NCBI GenBank assembly: GCA_003150485.1
Contig: QALX01000007.1
Location: 124,001-188,000 of the forward strand
From: Clostridiales bacterium
GTDB lineage: Bacteria > Bacillota > Clostridia > Oscillospirales > Oscillospiraceae
DNA length: 64,000 bases
Direction of reading: 5' to 3'
Shown here: positions 24,397 to 33,127 of the stretch, one piece after another
Numbering within the stretch: position 1 is the first letter of the stretch
Layout: each line of letters begins with the position of its first letter
Position numbers and translations under genes: made by a program
The notes under the pieces: model-generated
The model's database searches: none
What the model was told of the DNA's origin: nothing
The model's input: only the letters and a program-made list of their open reading frames with translations

Positions 24397-25479
24397 TTAC
24401 TCCTGCTCCTCGGAGACGAAGAAGGACTCGGGGAGCAGATCGCTGAGGGCCACCAGCGCCGGAGGGAACCCGCCGGTGTAATCCACGGTCCGGCTGCGGA
24501 GCGCAGGGGCCTCCCTGCCGTCGTCCACTGGGAGAGAGAGGGTGACCCGGGTCCCCTGCTTGCCGGAGGTCAGCATCAGGGCGCCGCCGTGGAGGGTGGC
24601 GATCTTCCGGCAGATGGTCAGCCCCAGCCCCACGGGCTTCAGGCCGGACTCGTTGGATTCGGGTTCAAACGCCGTCATCAGCTCCCGCTCCTCCATCCCG
24701 CCGCCGTTGTCCTCCACCGTCACCAGGACCTGGCTGCCGTGCCGGCTCAGCTTCAGGCAGATCTCGCCGCCCTTTCCCTTCAGGCAGTACAGCGCGTTGG
24801 CGATCAGGTGGTAAATCAGGGTGCTCAGCAGCTGCTCTTCCCCCTTAACCAGCACGCTGCTCTGGTCCTCCTGGTAGCTCAGCTGGGCGCCGACAGATTC
24901 CACCAGCAGGTCAGTCTCCCGGTGGAGCTTGCGGCACAGCCCCGCCAGGTCAAAGACCTGGGGCGTATACCACTGCTCTGCGCCGCCGTCCTCCAGCTGG
25001 CACAGGGTCTCCACATTCCCGGCCAGGCGGAGCATCCGGTAGTAGCTCTTCTGAAGCAGCGCCAGATAGCGCTCGTTGCGCAGCCGCTCGGTCTCTACCA
25101 GGCTGCGTTCCAGCACCTGGATCGCGGCGGTCATGGAGGCCATGGGTCCCCGCATCCGCTCGGCCAGCTGGTGGAGCCAGATCCGGGAGCGGGAATCTTC
25201 CCCCTGCTCCTGGTGCAGCAGGTACAGCGTCCCCGCATCCACCTCCCGGCTGGTAATCACCCATTCTTCACCGGCCAGCCTCCGGGCAGAGATGCCCGCC
25301 CCCCTCTGAATCTCCAGAGGCTCGGGAACCGGACTCCCCTCCGCCAGCGGCGTCGCCTGGAGACGGAACAGCTCTGCCGCCGCCTGGTTGAAATATTGCA
25401 CGCTCTGCCCCTGTGCCAACAGCACAGGGTAGGAAACGCGGTCAAAAAAGTCGTTTCCAGACAGAGTAAATGTCTGCAT
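24397..25479 (-). CDS. Sensor kinase-like ATPase lacking the phosphoacceptor histidine
   Basis: This 360-aa soluble protein has a PAS-like N-terminus (YFNQAAAELFRLQ) and a dimerisation helix region. The usual HELRTPL is replaced by ERMRGPM, so the histidine is missing by eye. The HATPase_c domain is intact: N-box LIYHLIANALYCLKG, G1 DNGGGM and G2 GLGLTICRKIATLHGG. No response regulator adjoins. ATG at 25479 follows GGGAGGG. It may bind or hydrolyse ATP as a partner switch instead of transferring phosphate. Confidence 0.75.
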   Translation of the reverse strand: MQTFTLSGNDFFDRVSYPVLLAQGQSVQYFNQAAAELFRLQATPLAEGSPVPEPLEIQRGAGISARRLAGEEWVITSREVDAGTLYLLHQEQGEDSRSRIWLHQLAERMRGPMASMTAAIQVLERSLVETERLRNERYLALLQKSYYRMLRLAGNVETLCQLEDGGAEQWYTPQVFDLAGLCRKLHRETDLLVESVGAQLSYQEDQSSVLVKGEEQLLSTLIYHLIANALYCLKGKGGEICLKLSRHGSQVLVTVEDNGGGMEERELMTAFEPESNESGLKPVGLGLTICRKIATLHGGALMLTSGKQGTRVTLSLPVDDGREAPALRSRTVDYTGGFPPALVALSDLLPESFFVSEEQE

Positions 25480-25762
25480 AATCAAATACCCTCCCTTGTA
25501 CGGAACCAGTTCGGTCTGGCTCCGGCCTGTCACTCCGCCGGCCCCCTCGCCGCTGGACTCCACCCTGATAGGGTTGCCCCGGCCGGTCAGTTTCACTCAA
25601 TTATGGCCAGTATAACAAAAATTGGCTGTTTTCTCAAGGATTCTGACCGATTCCGTCAAGGGAGCGGCAGAGAAAATTTTATTGTTTTTAGTGAAAAAAA
25701 TCACAAAAGCCCCTTTCGCATTGCGCAAAAGTGTATTATAATGTACGGAGATACTTTATGTT

Positions 25763-25822
25763 ATGTCTCAGGCAGTTTCTTTGGTTCGCTTGCGTCGGAG
25801 AAAACCGGCGGCTTTTTTTAGT
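25763..25822 (+). promoter_or_regulatory. Possible leader ORF with intrinsic terminator upstream of but
   Basis: A 19-codon ORF (Arg-rich centre LVRLRRRKP) starts at 25763 and ends in the T-run of a hairpin GTCGG/CCGGC (about 25797-25819) followed by TTTTTTT. A -10 box TATAAT is at 25737-25742. Both the peptide and attenuation are inference. Confidence 0.35.
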
Positions 25823-25899
25823 CCCGGCTCTGCGGAAGCCTGTTCCAGAGAGTACCCTGATCAAAAACCGAACTTTCAGAGAAACAGGAGGTCCTACTT

Positions 25900-27240
25900 A
25901 TGGATTACAAAGCACTGTATCAGAGCAAGCTGACCACCCCCGAGGAAGCTGTCAAATGCGTCCATGACGGCGACTGGGTCGCCTGGGGCTGGGTGACCAA
26001 CACCCCCAAGGCCTGCGATCACGCCATGGCCGAGCATCTGAAGACCCTGCACGACGTGCAGTTCCGCGGCGGCATTCTGATGTGGAAGCCCGAGATGTTC
26101 GACATGCCCGACGCCAAGGATCATTTCACCTGGAACAGCTGGCACATGAGCGGCATTGAGCGTAAGATGATCGACCGCGGTTTCTGCTTCTACTCCCCCG
26201 TCCGCTACTCCGAGGTGCCCAAGTACTGCCGCGAGACCGCCAACCCCGAGCGCGTCTTCTTTGTGCAGTGCTCTCCCATGGATAAGCATGGCTACTTCAA
26301 CTTCGGCCCCAACGCCTCCCACCTGATCGAAATCGCCGACCGGGCCGAGGAGATCATCGTCGAGGTCAACCCCAACATGCCTCGCTGCCTGGGCGGCTAT
26401 CACACCGACATTCACGTCTCCCAGGTCACCAAGATCATCGAGACCAACAACTCCATGGCCGCAATGCCTGCCGGCGGCGCACCCTCTGAGGTGGAGCTCT
26501 CCATCGCAAAGTATGTTGTGCCCCTGATCCCCGACCATGCCTGCCTGCAGCTGGGCATCGGCGGCGTGCCCAACACCATCGGCAGCATCATCGCTCAGTC
26601 CGATCTGAAGGATCTGGGTGTACATACCGAGATGTACGTGGACGCCTTCGTGGATCTGACCATGGCCGGCAAGATCACCGGCAAGTACAAGGAGCTGGAT
26701 CCCGGCCGCCAGGTTTACGCCTTCGGCGCAGGCTCCCAGAAGCTGTATGACTTCATCGACGACAACCCCGAGTGCATGTGCGCTCCCGTGGACTATGTCA
26801 ACAGCATTGATACCATCTCCTCTATCAGCAACTTCATCTCCATCAACAGCGCCATCGACATCGACCTGTACGGCCAGATTGCCGCTGAATCCTCCGGCGT
26901 GCGCCACATCTCCGGCGCAGGCGGACAGATGGACTTCGTCATGGGCGCATACCTGGCTCCCGGCGGCAAGAGCTTCATCTGCCTGTCCTCCACCTTCAAG
27001 GGCAAGGACGGCTCCATCAAGTCCCGTATCCGTCCCACTCTGGAGGCCGGTTCCACCGCCACCTGCACCCGTGCCAACACCCAGTATGTGGTCACCGAGT
27101 ACGGCGTGGTCAACCTGAAGGGCCTGGCCGCCTGGCAGAGAGCCGAGGGTCTGATCAACATCTCTCACCCCGATCTCCGTGACGAACTGATCGCTGAGGC
27201 GGACAAGCTGAAGATGTGGAGACGCTCCAACAAGCGGTAA
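25900..27240 (+). CDS. but: Butyryl-CoA:acetate CoA-transferase
   Basis: This 446-aa cytosolic enzyme swaps CoA from butyryl-CoA to acetate, the last step of butyrate formation in many gut Firmicutes. Evidence is the family signature SGAGGQMDFVMGAYLAPGG, MPRCLGGY, LGIGGVPN, and the catalytic Glu244 in DLGVHTEMYVD. AGGAGG lies 8 nt before the ATG. Codon choice is strongly restricted, as in highly expressed genes. A paralogue follows at 27512. 4-Hydroxybutyrate or another acyl-CoA as donor cannot be excluded. Confidence 0.88.
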   Translation: MDYKALYQSKLTTPEEAVKCVHDGDWVAWGWVTNTPKACDHAMAEHLKTLHDVQFRGGILMWKPEMFDMPDAKDHFTWNSWHMSGIERKMIDRGFCFYSPVRYSEVPKYCRETANPERVFFVQCSPMDKHGYFNFGPNASHLIEIADRAEEIIVEVNPNMPRCLGGYHTDIHVSQVTKIIETNNSMAAMPAGGAPSEVELSIAKYVVPLIPDHACLQLGIGGVPNTIGSIIAQSDLKDLGVHTEMYVDAFVDLTMAGKITGKYKELDPGRQVYAFGAGSQKLYDFIDDNPECMCAPVDYVNSIDTISSISNFISINSAIDIDLYGQIAAESSGVRHISGAGGQMDFVMGAYLAPGGKSFICLSSTFKGKDGSIKSRIRPTLEAGSTATCTRANTQYVVTEYGVVNLKGLAAWQRAEGLINISHPDLRDELIAEADKLKMWRRSNKR

Positions 27241-27267
27241 GTTCTTTCTGTTTTATCCTCGCACTCC

Positions 27268-27301
27268 ACAAGCGCCGGACGCCTGTCCGGCGCTTGTTTT
27301 G
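27268..27301 (+). terminator. Terminator of the first CoA-transferase gene
   Basis: ACAAGCGCCGGAC pairs with GTCCGGCGCTTGT and is followed by TTTTG. Confidence 0.92.
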
Positions 27302-27511
27302 TGCCCCTCTGTCAGGGGGGAAAGAGGAGGGCAGGGAGACAGGAAGCAACATCTCTCCGGATAGAGCGCGCCTATATCTTGCCTTTAGAGAGTGAGAGAG
27401 ATCGAAAAGGCCGGAAACTCCGGAAGGACCTGCCCCTCTTTTCCCGACAGCTAATTTTTACTGTCCTAAAACAATGCGCAACCATATTTGATCCGCACAG
27501 GAGGAATGACC

Positions 27512-28846
27512 ATGGATTATCAGGCACTTTACCGGCAGAAGCTGACCACACCCGAGGAGGCAGTCGCCTGCGTCCGGGACGGGGACTGGATTGAGTTCGG
27601 CTACGCCACCGGCACCCCTGTGGCCCTGGACCGGGCCCTGGCCAGGCGGATGCCCCAGCTTCAAGATATCAACCTGCGGGGCAGCATCCTGCTCTGGGAA
27701 CCGGAGATTTTCCGCATCCCCAATCCGGGGGCCCATCTCACCTGGAACAGCTGCCATATGACCGGGATTGACCGGCATCTGGTGGACCAGGGCTTCTGCT
27801 TCTGCATCCCCGTGCGCTACTCCGAGCTGCCCGGGTACTGCCGCGCCCATCCCTGCCGGGTGTTCATGGTCCAGACCGCCCCCATGGACAAGCACGGCTA
27901 CTTTAACTTCGGCCTCAACGCTTCCCACCTGACCGCAGCCATGGAGGGCGCAGAGGTGATCATCGTGGAGGTCAATGAAAACATGCCCCGCTGTCTGGGA
28001 GGCTACGGCGAGGGGGTCCATATCAGCCAGGTGGACAAAATCGTCCATGGCGACAACCCTCCCATCGGAGTCATGCCCGCCCCCAAAATCACCGAGGTAG
28101 ACCAGGCCGTGGCCCGGATGATCGTAGAGCAGATCCCAGACGGGGCCTGCCTCCAGCTGGGCATCGGCGGGATGCCCAACGCAGTGGGCTCCCTGATCGC
28201 CCAGAGCGACCTGAAGGACCTGGGGGTTCACACCGAGATGTACGTGGACGCCTTTGTGGACCTGACCCTGGCCGGCAAGATCACCGGCCGGCGGAAGAAG
28301 TTGGACCCGGGCCGTCAGGTGTACACCTTCGGCGCGGGTACCCAAAAGGTCTACGACTTCCTGGATGACAACCCGGTGTGCATGGCGGCGGACGTGACCT
28401 ACGTCAACAATCTGCGCACCATCGCGGCCCTGGACAACTTCATCTCCATCAACAACGCGGTGGACATCGACCTGTTCGGCCAGGTCAACGCCGAGTCCGC
28501 AGGCACCCGGCCCATCTCCGGGGCGGGGGGCCAGCTAGACTTTGTCCTGGGCGCCTACCTGTCCCAGGGGGGCAAGAGCTTTATCTGCCTGTCCTCCACC
28601 TACCGGGCCAAGGACGGCACGCTGCACTCCCGGATCCGGCCCACCCTGACGGAAGGCTCCATCGTCACCGATACCCGCGCCAATCTCCACTATGTAGTCA
28701 CTGAATATGGTATGGCTAACCTGAAGGGACTGTCCTCCTGGCAGCGGGCGGAGCAGCTGATCTCCCTGGCCCACCCGGACTTCCGGGAAGAGCTGGTGTC
28801 CCAGGCGGAGCAGCTGCATATCTGGCGGCGGAGCAACCGGCGCTGA
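27512..28846 (+). CDS. Second butyryl-CoA:acetate CoA-transferase paralogue
   Basis: This 444-aa protein is collinear with the product at 25900 and highly similar to it, with catalytic Glu242 in the same HTEMYVD context and SGAGGQLDFVLGAYLSQGG. In several positions (NNAVDIDLFGQVNAESAG) it looks closer to the classical gut But enzymes than its neighbour does. ATG at 27512 is 8 nt after AGGAGGA. Codon use is more GC-rich and less restricted than in the first copy. The first copy's terminator lies between them, so expression is probably separate. Confidence 0.85.
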   Translation: MDYQALYRQKLTTPEEAVACVRDGDWIEFGYATGTPVALDRALARRMPQLQDINLRGSILLWEPEIFRIPNPGAHLTWNSCHMTGIDRHLVDQGFCFCIPVRYSELPGYCRAHPCRVFMVQTAPMDKHGYFNFGLNASHLTAAMEGAEVIIVEVNENMPRCLGGYGEGVHISQVDKIVHGDNPPIGVMPAPKITEVDQAVARMIVEQIPDGACLQLGIGGMPNAVGSLIAQSDLKDLGVHTEMYVDAFVDLTLAGKITGRRKKLDPGRQVYTFGAGTQKVYDFLDDNPVCMAADVTYVNNLRTIAALDNFISINNAVDIDLFGQVNAESAGTRPISGAGGQLDFVLGAYLSQGGKSFICLSSTYRAKDGTLHSRIRPTLTEGSIVTDTRANLHYVVTEYGMANLKGLSSWQRAEQLISLAHPDFREELVSQAEQLHIWRRSNRR

Positions 28847-28860
28847 CGGATTGGAACAGA

Positions 28861-28895
28861 GGGGCGCCGGTGTGGGACAGCCCGGCGCCCCCTCC
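28861..28895 (+). terminator. GC-rich hairpin after the second CoA-transferase
   Basis: GGGGCGCCGG pairs with CCGGCGCCCC; no good T-run follows. The rest of 28847-29104 holds no supported gene. Confidence 0.5.
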
Positions 28896-29104
28896 CTGCG
28901 GCCTTCTGGAGCGGGAACTGCATGGATGTTGAAAAGAGAGCGGAAAAAGCAAAAGAGAGGAGAAGGCCGCCTGGATTTCCTGTCCGCAGTTGCATTATAG
29001 CAAGCATTCCTGCAAGAATTTGTCGAAGTGTGTAGGATCGTCCCATTTTTTCAATTTTTAGCGAAAATGACGGGTTTTCTCCTTCTTTTCCTACTAAAAA
29101 TGTC

Positions 29105-29145
29105 AAAAAAGCACCGGACGTGGAACAGGATTCCACGTCCGGCGT
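29105..29145 (-). terminator. Terminator of pepF
   Basis: CCGGACGTGGAA pairs with TTCCACGTCCGG, with TTTTTTG on the minus strand after the stem. Confidence 0.88.
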
Positions 29146-29180
29146 TTGTCTGTTTTGATCCCTTCTTCGGCACACCTGAC

Positions 29181-30974
29181 TCAGTCCGTCAGCAGCTCCT
29201 CCAGTTCGCCGATCAGCTCGTCAAACAGGGCCAGGGCCTGGTTGATGGGATCGGCAGTGGACATATCCACCCCAGCCAGCTTAAGCAGCTCGATGGGGGG
29301 GAGGGAACTGCCGCCCCGCAGGAATTTCAGGTAGTCCTCCACAGCCGGCTCCCCCTCTTTCAGAATCCGGCGGCTCAGGGCGATGGCCGCCGCGTAGCCG
29401 GTGGCGTACTGGTACACGTAGTAGTTGTAGTAGAAGTGGGGGATACGGGCCCACTCCAGAGCGATGGCATCGTCCACCACAATGTCCGGGCCAAAGTAGT
29501 CCTGGTTCAGCTGCCGGTACAGGGCGCAGCACACGTCGGCGGTGATGCCCTCGCCGTTCTGGGCCAGCTGGTTGATCTTCTCCTCGAACTCGGCGAACAT
29601 GGTCTGCCGGTACAGAGTGGTGCGGAACTGCTCCAGGAAATAGTTGATCAGGTAGGCCCGTTCCTTTTTATCCGTCGTGTTCTTCAGCAGGTACTCCATC
29701 AGCAGGGCCTCATTGCAGGTGGAAGCCACCTCGGCCACGAAGATCACGTAGTCCGAGTACACCGTGGGCTGGTTCCAGTTGGACAGCTCAGAGTGGAGGG
29801 CGTGGCCCATCTCGTGGACCAGGGTGAACAGGTCGTTGAGGGTATCGTGGTAATTCAGCAGCACGAAGGGGTGGACCTTGGTCCCGGCGCTGTAGGCTCC
29901 GGAGCGCTTGCCGGCGTTTTCGTACACGTCAATCCAGCGTTCCTCGAACCCCTCCTTCAGGATGTTGCCGTAGTCGCTGCCCAGAGGGGCCAGGGCCTTC
30001 AGGGCGATCTCTTTGGCCTCCTCAAAGGGGAACTTCATCTCCACATCCCCTACCATGTCGGCATACAGGTCATAGAAGTGGAGCTCCTCCACGCCCAGCA
30101 GTTTTTTCCGCAGTCCCACATACCGGTACATCTTGGGCAGGTTCTCCCGGACGGCGGCAATCAGGTTGTGGTACACCGCCTCGGGCACCTCGGTCCGGTC
30201 CAGGGCTGCCGCCAGGGCGGAAGGATACTTCCGGGCCTGGGCAAAAAACCACAACTGCTTGGCCTGGGCCGCCAGAGTGGCCGCCAGGGTGTTCCTGTAC
30301 TGGCCGTAGACGGCGTACAGGTTGTCAAAGGCGGACTTGCGCAGGGTCCGGTCACTGCCGTGCATCATGGGGATATAGGTGCCGTGGGTCAGGGCATGGG
30401 GGTTGCCCTGGGCATCCACCGCGTCGGCGAACTTCATGTCCGCGTCGTTGAGCATGGAGAAGATGTTGTCCGGGTTCTCGGACAGCTCCCCGGCCATGGC
30501 CAGCAGTTTCTCCTCGGCCGGGGAGAGGATGTGCGCTCTTCTCCGGCGGATGTTGTCCAAATGGCGGCGGTAGACCTCCAGCCCAGGCAAATCCTTGTAG
30601 AACTGCTCCAGCGTCTCGTCGGGAATGGCCAGAATCTCGTTGGTCGCAAAGGAGGATGCGGTGCTGAGCTGGGTCAGGAAGTTGGTCAGTTGGGCGCACA
30701 TGGCCTGGGGACCCGAGTCCCGGGTGTCCTCGTCCGCCCGCCGGTAGGCGTAGTTGGCCAGCTTGTCAAAGACCACCTCAATCTCATCGCTCAGCTCCAG
30801 ATAGCGCAGCAGCAGCTTGGCGCTCTCCCCCAGCCGGCCCTCGTAGGCCTTCACCGTTTTCAGGTAGTCCTTGTCCCAGTCGAAATCCGCCTGCCATGCC
30901 TCGTCGCAGCTGTACAGGTCCTCCAGGGCCCAGGTAAAGGCGGGATTCAGTTCGCTTCGTTCCGGAATTGCCAT
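29181..30974 (-). CDS. pepF: Oligoendopeptidase F (M3 metallopeptidase)
   Basis: This 597-aa cytosolic zinc peptidase degrades oligopeptides. The HEMGH zinc motif begins at residue 387 (FTLVHEMGHALHSEL) and the third ligand lies downstream in EVASTCNEALLMEYLL. The C-terminal YQYATGYAAAIALS region is typical of PepF. The start at 30974 is preceded by AAGGAGA. The length is normal for the family. It follows the XRE/S24 gene on the same strand with a 40-nt gap. Confidence 0.95.
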   Translation of the reverse strand: MAIPERSELNPAFTWALEDLYSCDEAWQADFDWDKDYLKTVKAYEGRLGESAKLLLRYLELSDEIEVVFDKLANYAYRRADEDTRDSGPQAMCAQLTNFLTQLSTASSFATNEILAIPDETLEQFYKDLPGLEVYRRHLDNIRRRRAHILSPAEEKLLAMAGELSENPDNIFSMLNDADMKFADAVDAQGNPHALTHGTYIPMMHGSDRTLRKSAFDNLYAVYGQYRNTLAATLAAQAKQLWFFAQARKYPSALAAALDRTEVPEAVYHNLIAAVRENLPKMYRYVGLRKKLLGVEELHFYDLYADMVGDVEMKFPFEEAKEIALKALAPLGSDYGNILKEGFEERWIDVYENAGKRSGAYSAGTKVHPFVLLNYHDTLNDLFTLVHEMGHALHSELSNWNQPTVYSDYVIFVAEVASTCNEALLMEYLLKNTTDKKERAYLINYFLEQFRTTLYRQTMFAEFEEKINQLAQNGEGITADVCCALYRQLNQDYFGPDIVVDDAIALEWARIPHFYYNYYVYQYATGYAAAIALSRRILKEGEPAVEDYLKFLRGGSSLPPIELLKLAGVDMSTADPINQALALFDELIGELEELLTD

Positions 30975-31014
30975 AGTTATTCTCCTTATAATATACATGG
31001 TAGTTTCGTTTTTC

Positions 31015-31647
31015 TCACAGATCGCGCACCAGCCGCACCGCCACCCCCAGAATGCGGGCGCTGCCGGTGATGAACTCCTCCACCGACAGGATGCGGGGCT
31101 GGCTCGCCGGGTGCTCGGGCTGGAGGATGATAAACTCCCCCTGCTGGCTGTAGCGCTGGAGGCTGCCCGGCTCCAGGCCCACCTGGCAGGCCGCCAGCTG
31201 GCCGGTTTTGGCGCTCTCCTGGAGCCGCAGCAAAACCAAGTCCCCGGGCCGGATACCGGCGCTGCTCAGCTCCTCCCCAGCCACCCGCAGGTAACAGTAT
31301 CCGCCCCCGTCAGCCACGTCAGCGGCGGCGTATCCCTCAGGCGCTTGGTCCTCCAGGGCCCGGGCTCCACCGGGGATGCCGCCGTAGATGGGAACGCGGC
31401 GACCGCCTTCCTCCCGGTTCCCCGGGCCCTCCCGGGCCACGTCGCAGCCCAGCAGCCACAGCGGGTCCACCCCCAGCTTCCCGGCCATCTCCAGAACCAC
31501 CTGGGCTTTAGGCTCCCGCTGGTCCAGCACGTACCGGTTCAGGGTCTGGGGCCGCATATCCAGCACCTTGCCAAAGGCCTCGTAGTTCAGTCCCCGCTCC
31601 CGCATAATCTGGCGCAGCCGCCGGCCAAAGCTCTCCTGCTGTTCCAT
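31015..31647 (-). CDS. XRE-family repressor with degenerate S24/LexA-like domain
   Basis: This 210-aa protein has an N-terminal HTH (residues about 6-62: LRQIMRERGLNYEAFGKVL, PQTLNRYVLDQREPK) and a C-terminal LexA/CI fold (GGYCYLRVAGEEL, IRPGDLVLL). By eye the serine of GDSM is Glu (GEEL) and the catalytic lysine is replaced in SLQRY, so self-cleavage is unlikely. Four CCATTYGG boxes lie just upstream, suggesting autoregulation. The inducing signal is unknown. It could be a domesticated phage repressor. Confidence 0.8.
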   Translation of the reverse strand: MEQQESFGRRLRQIMRERGLNYEAFGKVLDMRPQTLNRYVLDQREPKAQVVLEMAGKLGVDPLWLLGCDVAREGPGNREEGGRRVPIYGGIPGGARALEDQAPEGYAAADVADGGGYCYLRVAGEELSSAGIRPGDLVLLRLQESAKTGQLAACQVGLEPGSLQRYSQQGEFIILQPEHPASQPRILSVEEFITGSARILGVAVRLVRDL

Positions 31648-31677
31648 GGGCGCACCTCCATTGTCCCTTTAATGTAA

Positions 31678-31819
31678 CCATTCGGGAAATATTTTATCAC
31701 CATTCGGTTTTTCGTGCAACATCGACGGGTTTCGTCCTTGACCTTTTCTCCATTTGGTGGTAATATACCCACTGTCCTAAGGGTTTTGGCCATCATCCCC
31801 CTCCGTTATCACCATTTGG
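31678..31819. promoter_or_regulatory. Four CCATTYGG operator-like boxes
   Basis: CCATTCGG at 31678 and 31700, CCATTTGG at 31750 and 31812, mostly preceded by A and often within a TNACCATTYGG context. CCATTTGG is itself palindromic. They cover the promoter region of the XRE/S24 gene. Confidence 0.55.
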
Positions 31820-31897
31820 CGTGTGCTGTTCCCGGTCCTGACGCGACAAGCAGGACAGCACATACCGGTGGAAACGGTCCCGGCGTTCGGTATCAAT

Positions 31898-31930
31898 AAA
31901 AAAAGACGGCATCTGGAACGATGTCGTCTT
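31898..31930 (-). terminator. Terminator of the tRNA-Thr/Tyr operon
   Basis: AAGACGACATC pairs with GATGCCGTCTT (one mismatch), followed by TTTTTTT on the minus strand. Confidence 0.9.
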
Positions 31931-32015
31931 GGTGGAGGATTGTGGATTCGAACCACAGTAGGCGGTCGCCAACAGATTTACAGTCTGCCCCCTTTAGCCA
32001 CTTGGGTAATCCTCC
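31930..32015 (-). tRNA. tRNA-Tyr (GTA)
   Basis: An 86-nt class II cloverleaf with acceptor GGAGGAT/ATCCTCC, anticodon GTA in CTGTAAA, a long variable arm, T-arm GTGGTTCGAATCCAC and an encoded CCA. Confidence 0.95.
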
Positions 32016-32059
32016 ATATAAAGCTGTACTGAAAAAGGAACGCCCCGGCCAGCGACAAA

Positions 32060-32135
32060 TGGAGCTGGTGGACGGACTCGAACCCCCGACCTGCTGATTA
32101 CAAATCAGCTGCTCTACCAACTGAGCTACACCAGC
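32060..32135 (-). tRNA. tRNA-Thr (TGT)
   Basis: A 76-nt cloverleaf with acceptor GCTGGTG/CACCAGC, anticodon loop TTTGTAA (TGT), T-arm GGGGGTTCGAGTCC and an encoded CCA. Confidence 0.95.
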
Positions 32136-32163
32136 GCGGACGGCCTCTTGATTCAGCTCGTTT

Positions 32164-32192
32164 ATAATACCAGACAGTACCAGTGATGTCAA
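32164..32192 (-). promoter_or_regulatory. Promoter of the tRNA-Thr/Tyr operon
   Basis: TTGACA (32187-32192), 17 bp, TATTAT (32164-32169) on the minus strand. Confidence 0.8.
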
Positions 32193-32232
32193 GCGTTTTT
32201 TCAAAAATTTTGCGAAAAGAGGGGGGATTCAG

Positions 32233-32442
32233 ATGACGGCCTATTTGCTGCCCCGGGACGCCCAGCAGGTCCCGCCGGTATGCCACTGCGCCCTGTGCGG
32301 CGGCGAGCTGTACCGGGACGACCTGCTGTACCTGATTGACGAGCAGGTACTCTGCCCGGACTGCCTGGGGGCCTTTGCCGCCGAGTACTTCCGTCACCGC
32401 CGGTTTACCGCCGGTGAGCTGCGGGAGTCGCCTCAGCTGTAA
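32233..32442 (+). CDS. Small zinc-ribbon-like protein
   Basis: This 69-aa protein has CALCGGELYRDDLLYLID and then VLCPDC, two Cys pairs 17 residues apart that could hold one zinc ion. AGGGGGG lies 6 nt before the ATG. It is followed at 57 nt by a small sigma-like gene on the same strand, and the pair resembles accessory-element gene sets. The function is unknown. Confidence 0.65.
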   Translation: MTAYLLPRDAQQVPPVCHCALCGGELYRDDLLYLIDEQVLCPDCLGAFAAEYFRHRRFTAGELRESPQL

Positions 32443-32498
32443 GACCGGGCAGCCCTGTCACCCACGAGAGACTACAACGGAATTGAGGAGGAATTTAC

Positions 32499-32843
32499 AT
32501 GACTGAGAAGAAGTACGTACCCAAGACCATCTACCGCCGGGGCGAGGCCTACGCCCACACCATCTCCGAGTACATCCGCGCCATCCTGGACCCGGAGCGG
32601 GAGTTTATGATGACCCGGCTTCGCCGCGCTCTGGTCTGTGCCATGCGGGAGATGATTACCGCCCGGGAGGCCCAGTGCCTGGAGCTCTACTACGTCCAGG
32701 GCTTCAACTACCGCCAGATCAGCTCCCAGCTCCACATCAACGTCTCCACCATCTCCCGCAACATTCAGCGGGGTGAACGCAAGCTCAACCGCATCCTGGA
32801 TCTGGCCCGGGCCATCCTGGGCCAGGACGTCCCCGCCGCCTAA
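32499..32843 (+). CDS. Small sigma-70 region 4-like DNA-binding protein
   Basis: This 114-aa protein has ITAREAQCLELYYVQGFNYRQISSQLHINVSTISRNIQRGERKL (given in part: YRQISSQLHINVSTISRNI), a classic region-4 helix-turn-helix. It lacks regions 1-3, so it is not a full sigma factor. Similar short proteins in Firmicutes are annotated as sigma factor-like HTH proteins. GAGGAGG lies 7 nt before the ATG. Its target is unknown. Confidence 0.75.
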   Translation: MTEKKYVPKTIYRRGEAYAHTISEYIRAILDPEREFMMTRLRRALVCAMREMITAREAQCLELYYVQGFNYRQISSQLHINVSTISRNIQRGERKLNRILDLARAILGQDVPAA

Positions 32844-32845
32844 CC

Positions 32846-32877
32846 AAAGCCCCTCTCCGATACGGAGAGGGGCTTTT
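32846..32877 (+). terminator. Terminator of the zinc-ribbon/sigma-like operon
   Basis: AAAGCCCCTCTCCG pairs with CGGAGAGGGGCTTT, loop ATA. Confidence 0.92.
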
Positions 32878-33127
32878 CTATGTGTTCGCTTCCTTACTTA
32901 AAGTGTGAAGGAACCGCCCAAAACGAGTTGCATATATTTACATTTCAGTTGCATCTTCCCTCTTCAGAATTACATTTATTTGCACTTTATAGGAAATTAT
33001 CGACAATTACAGCAATATATGCTATGTTAAATCATACAGAGTTTCCTGTACCGGTACATCGGGATTCACATCTGTCATCAAAGAACCATGCATCAGCAAT
33101 TATTTTACAGAACAGGAGGTTATAATC

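Noticed and set aside
29028..31070. Long plus-strand ORF of 680 codons
   Set aside because: It lies antisense to pepF (HEMGH peptidase), has no ribosome site and reads as Gln/Val/Gly-rich shadow sequence typical of GC-rich genes.
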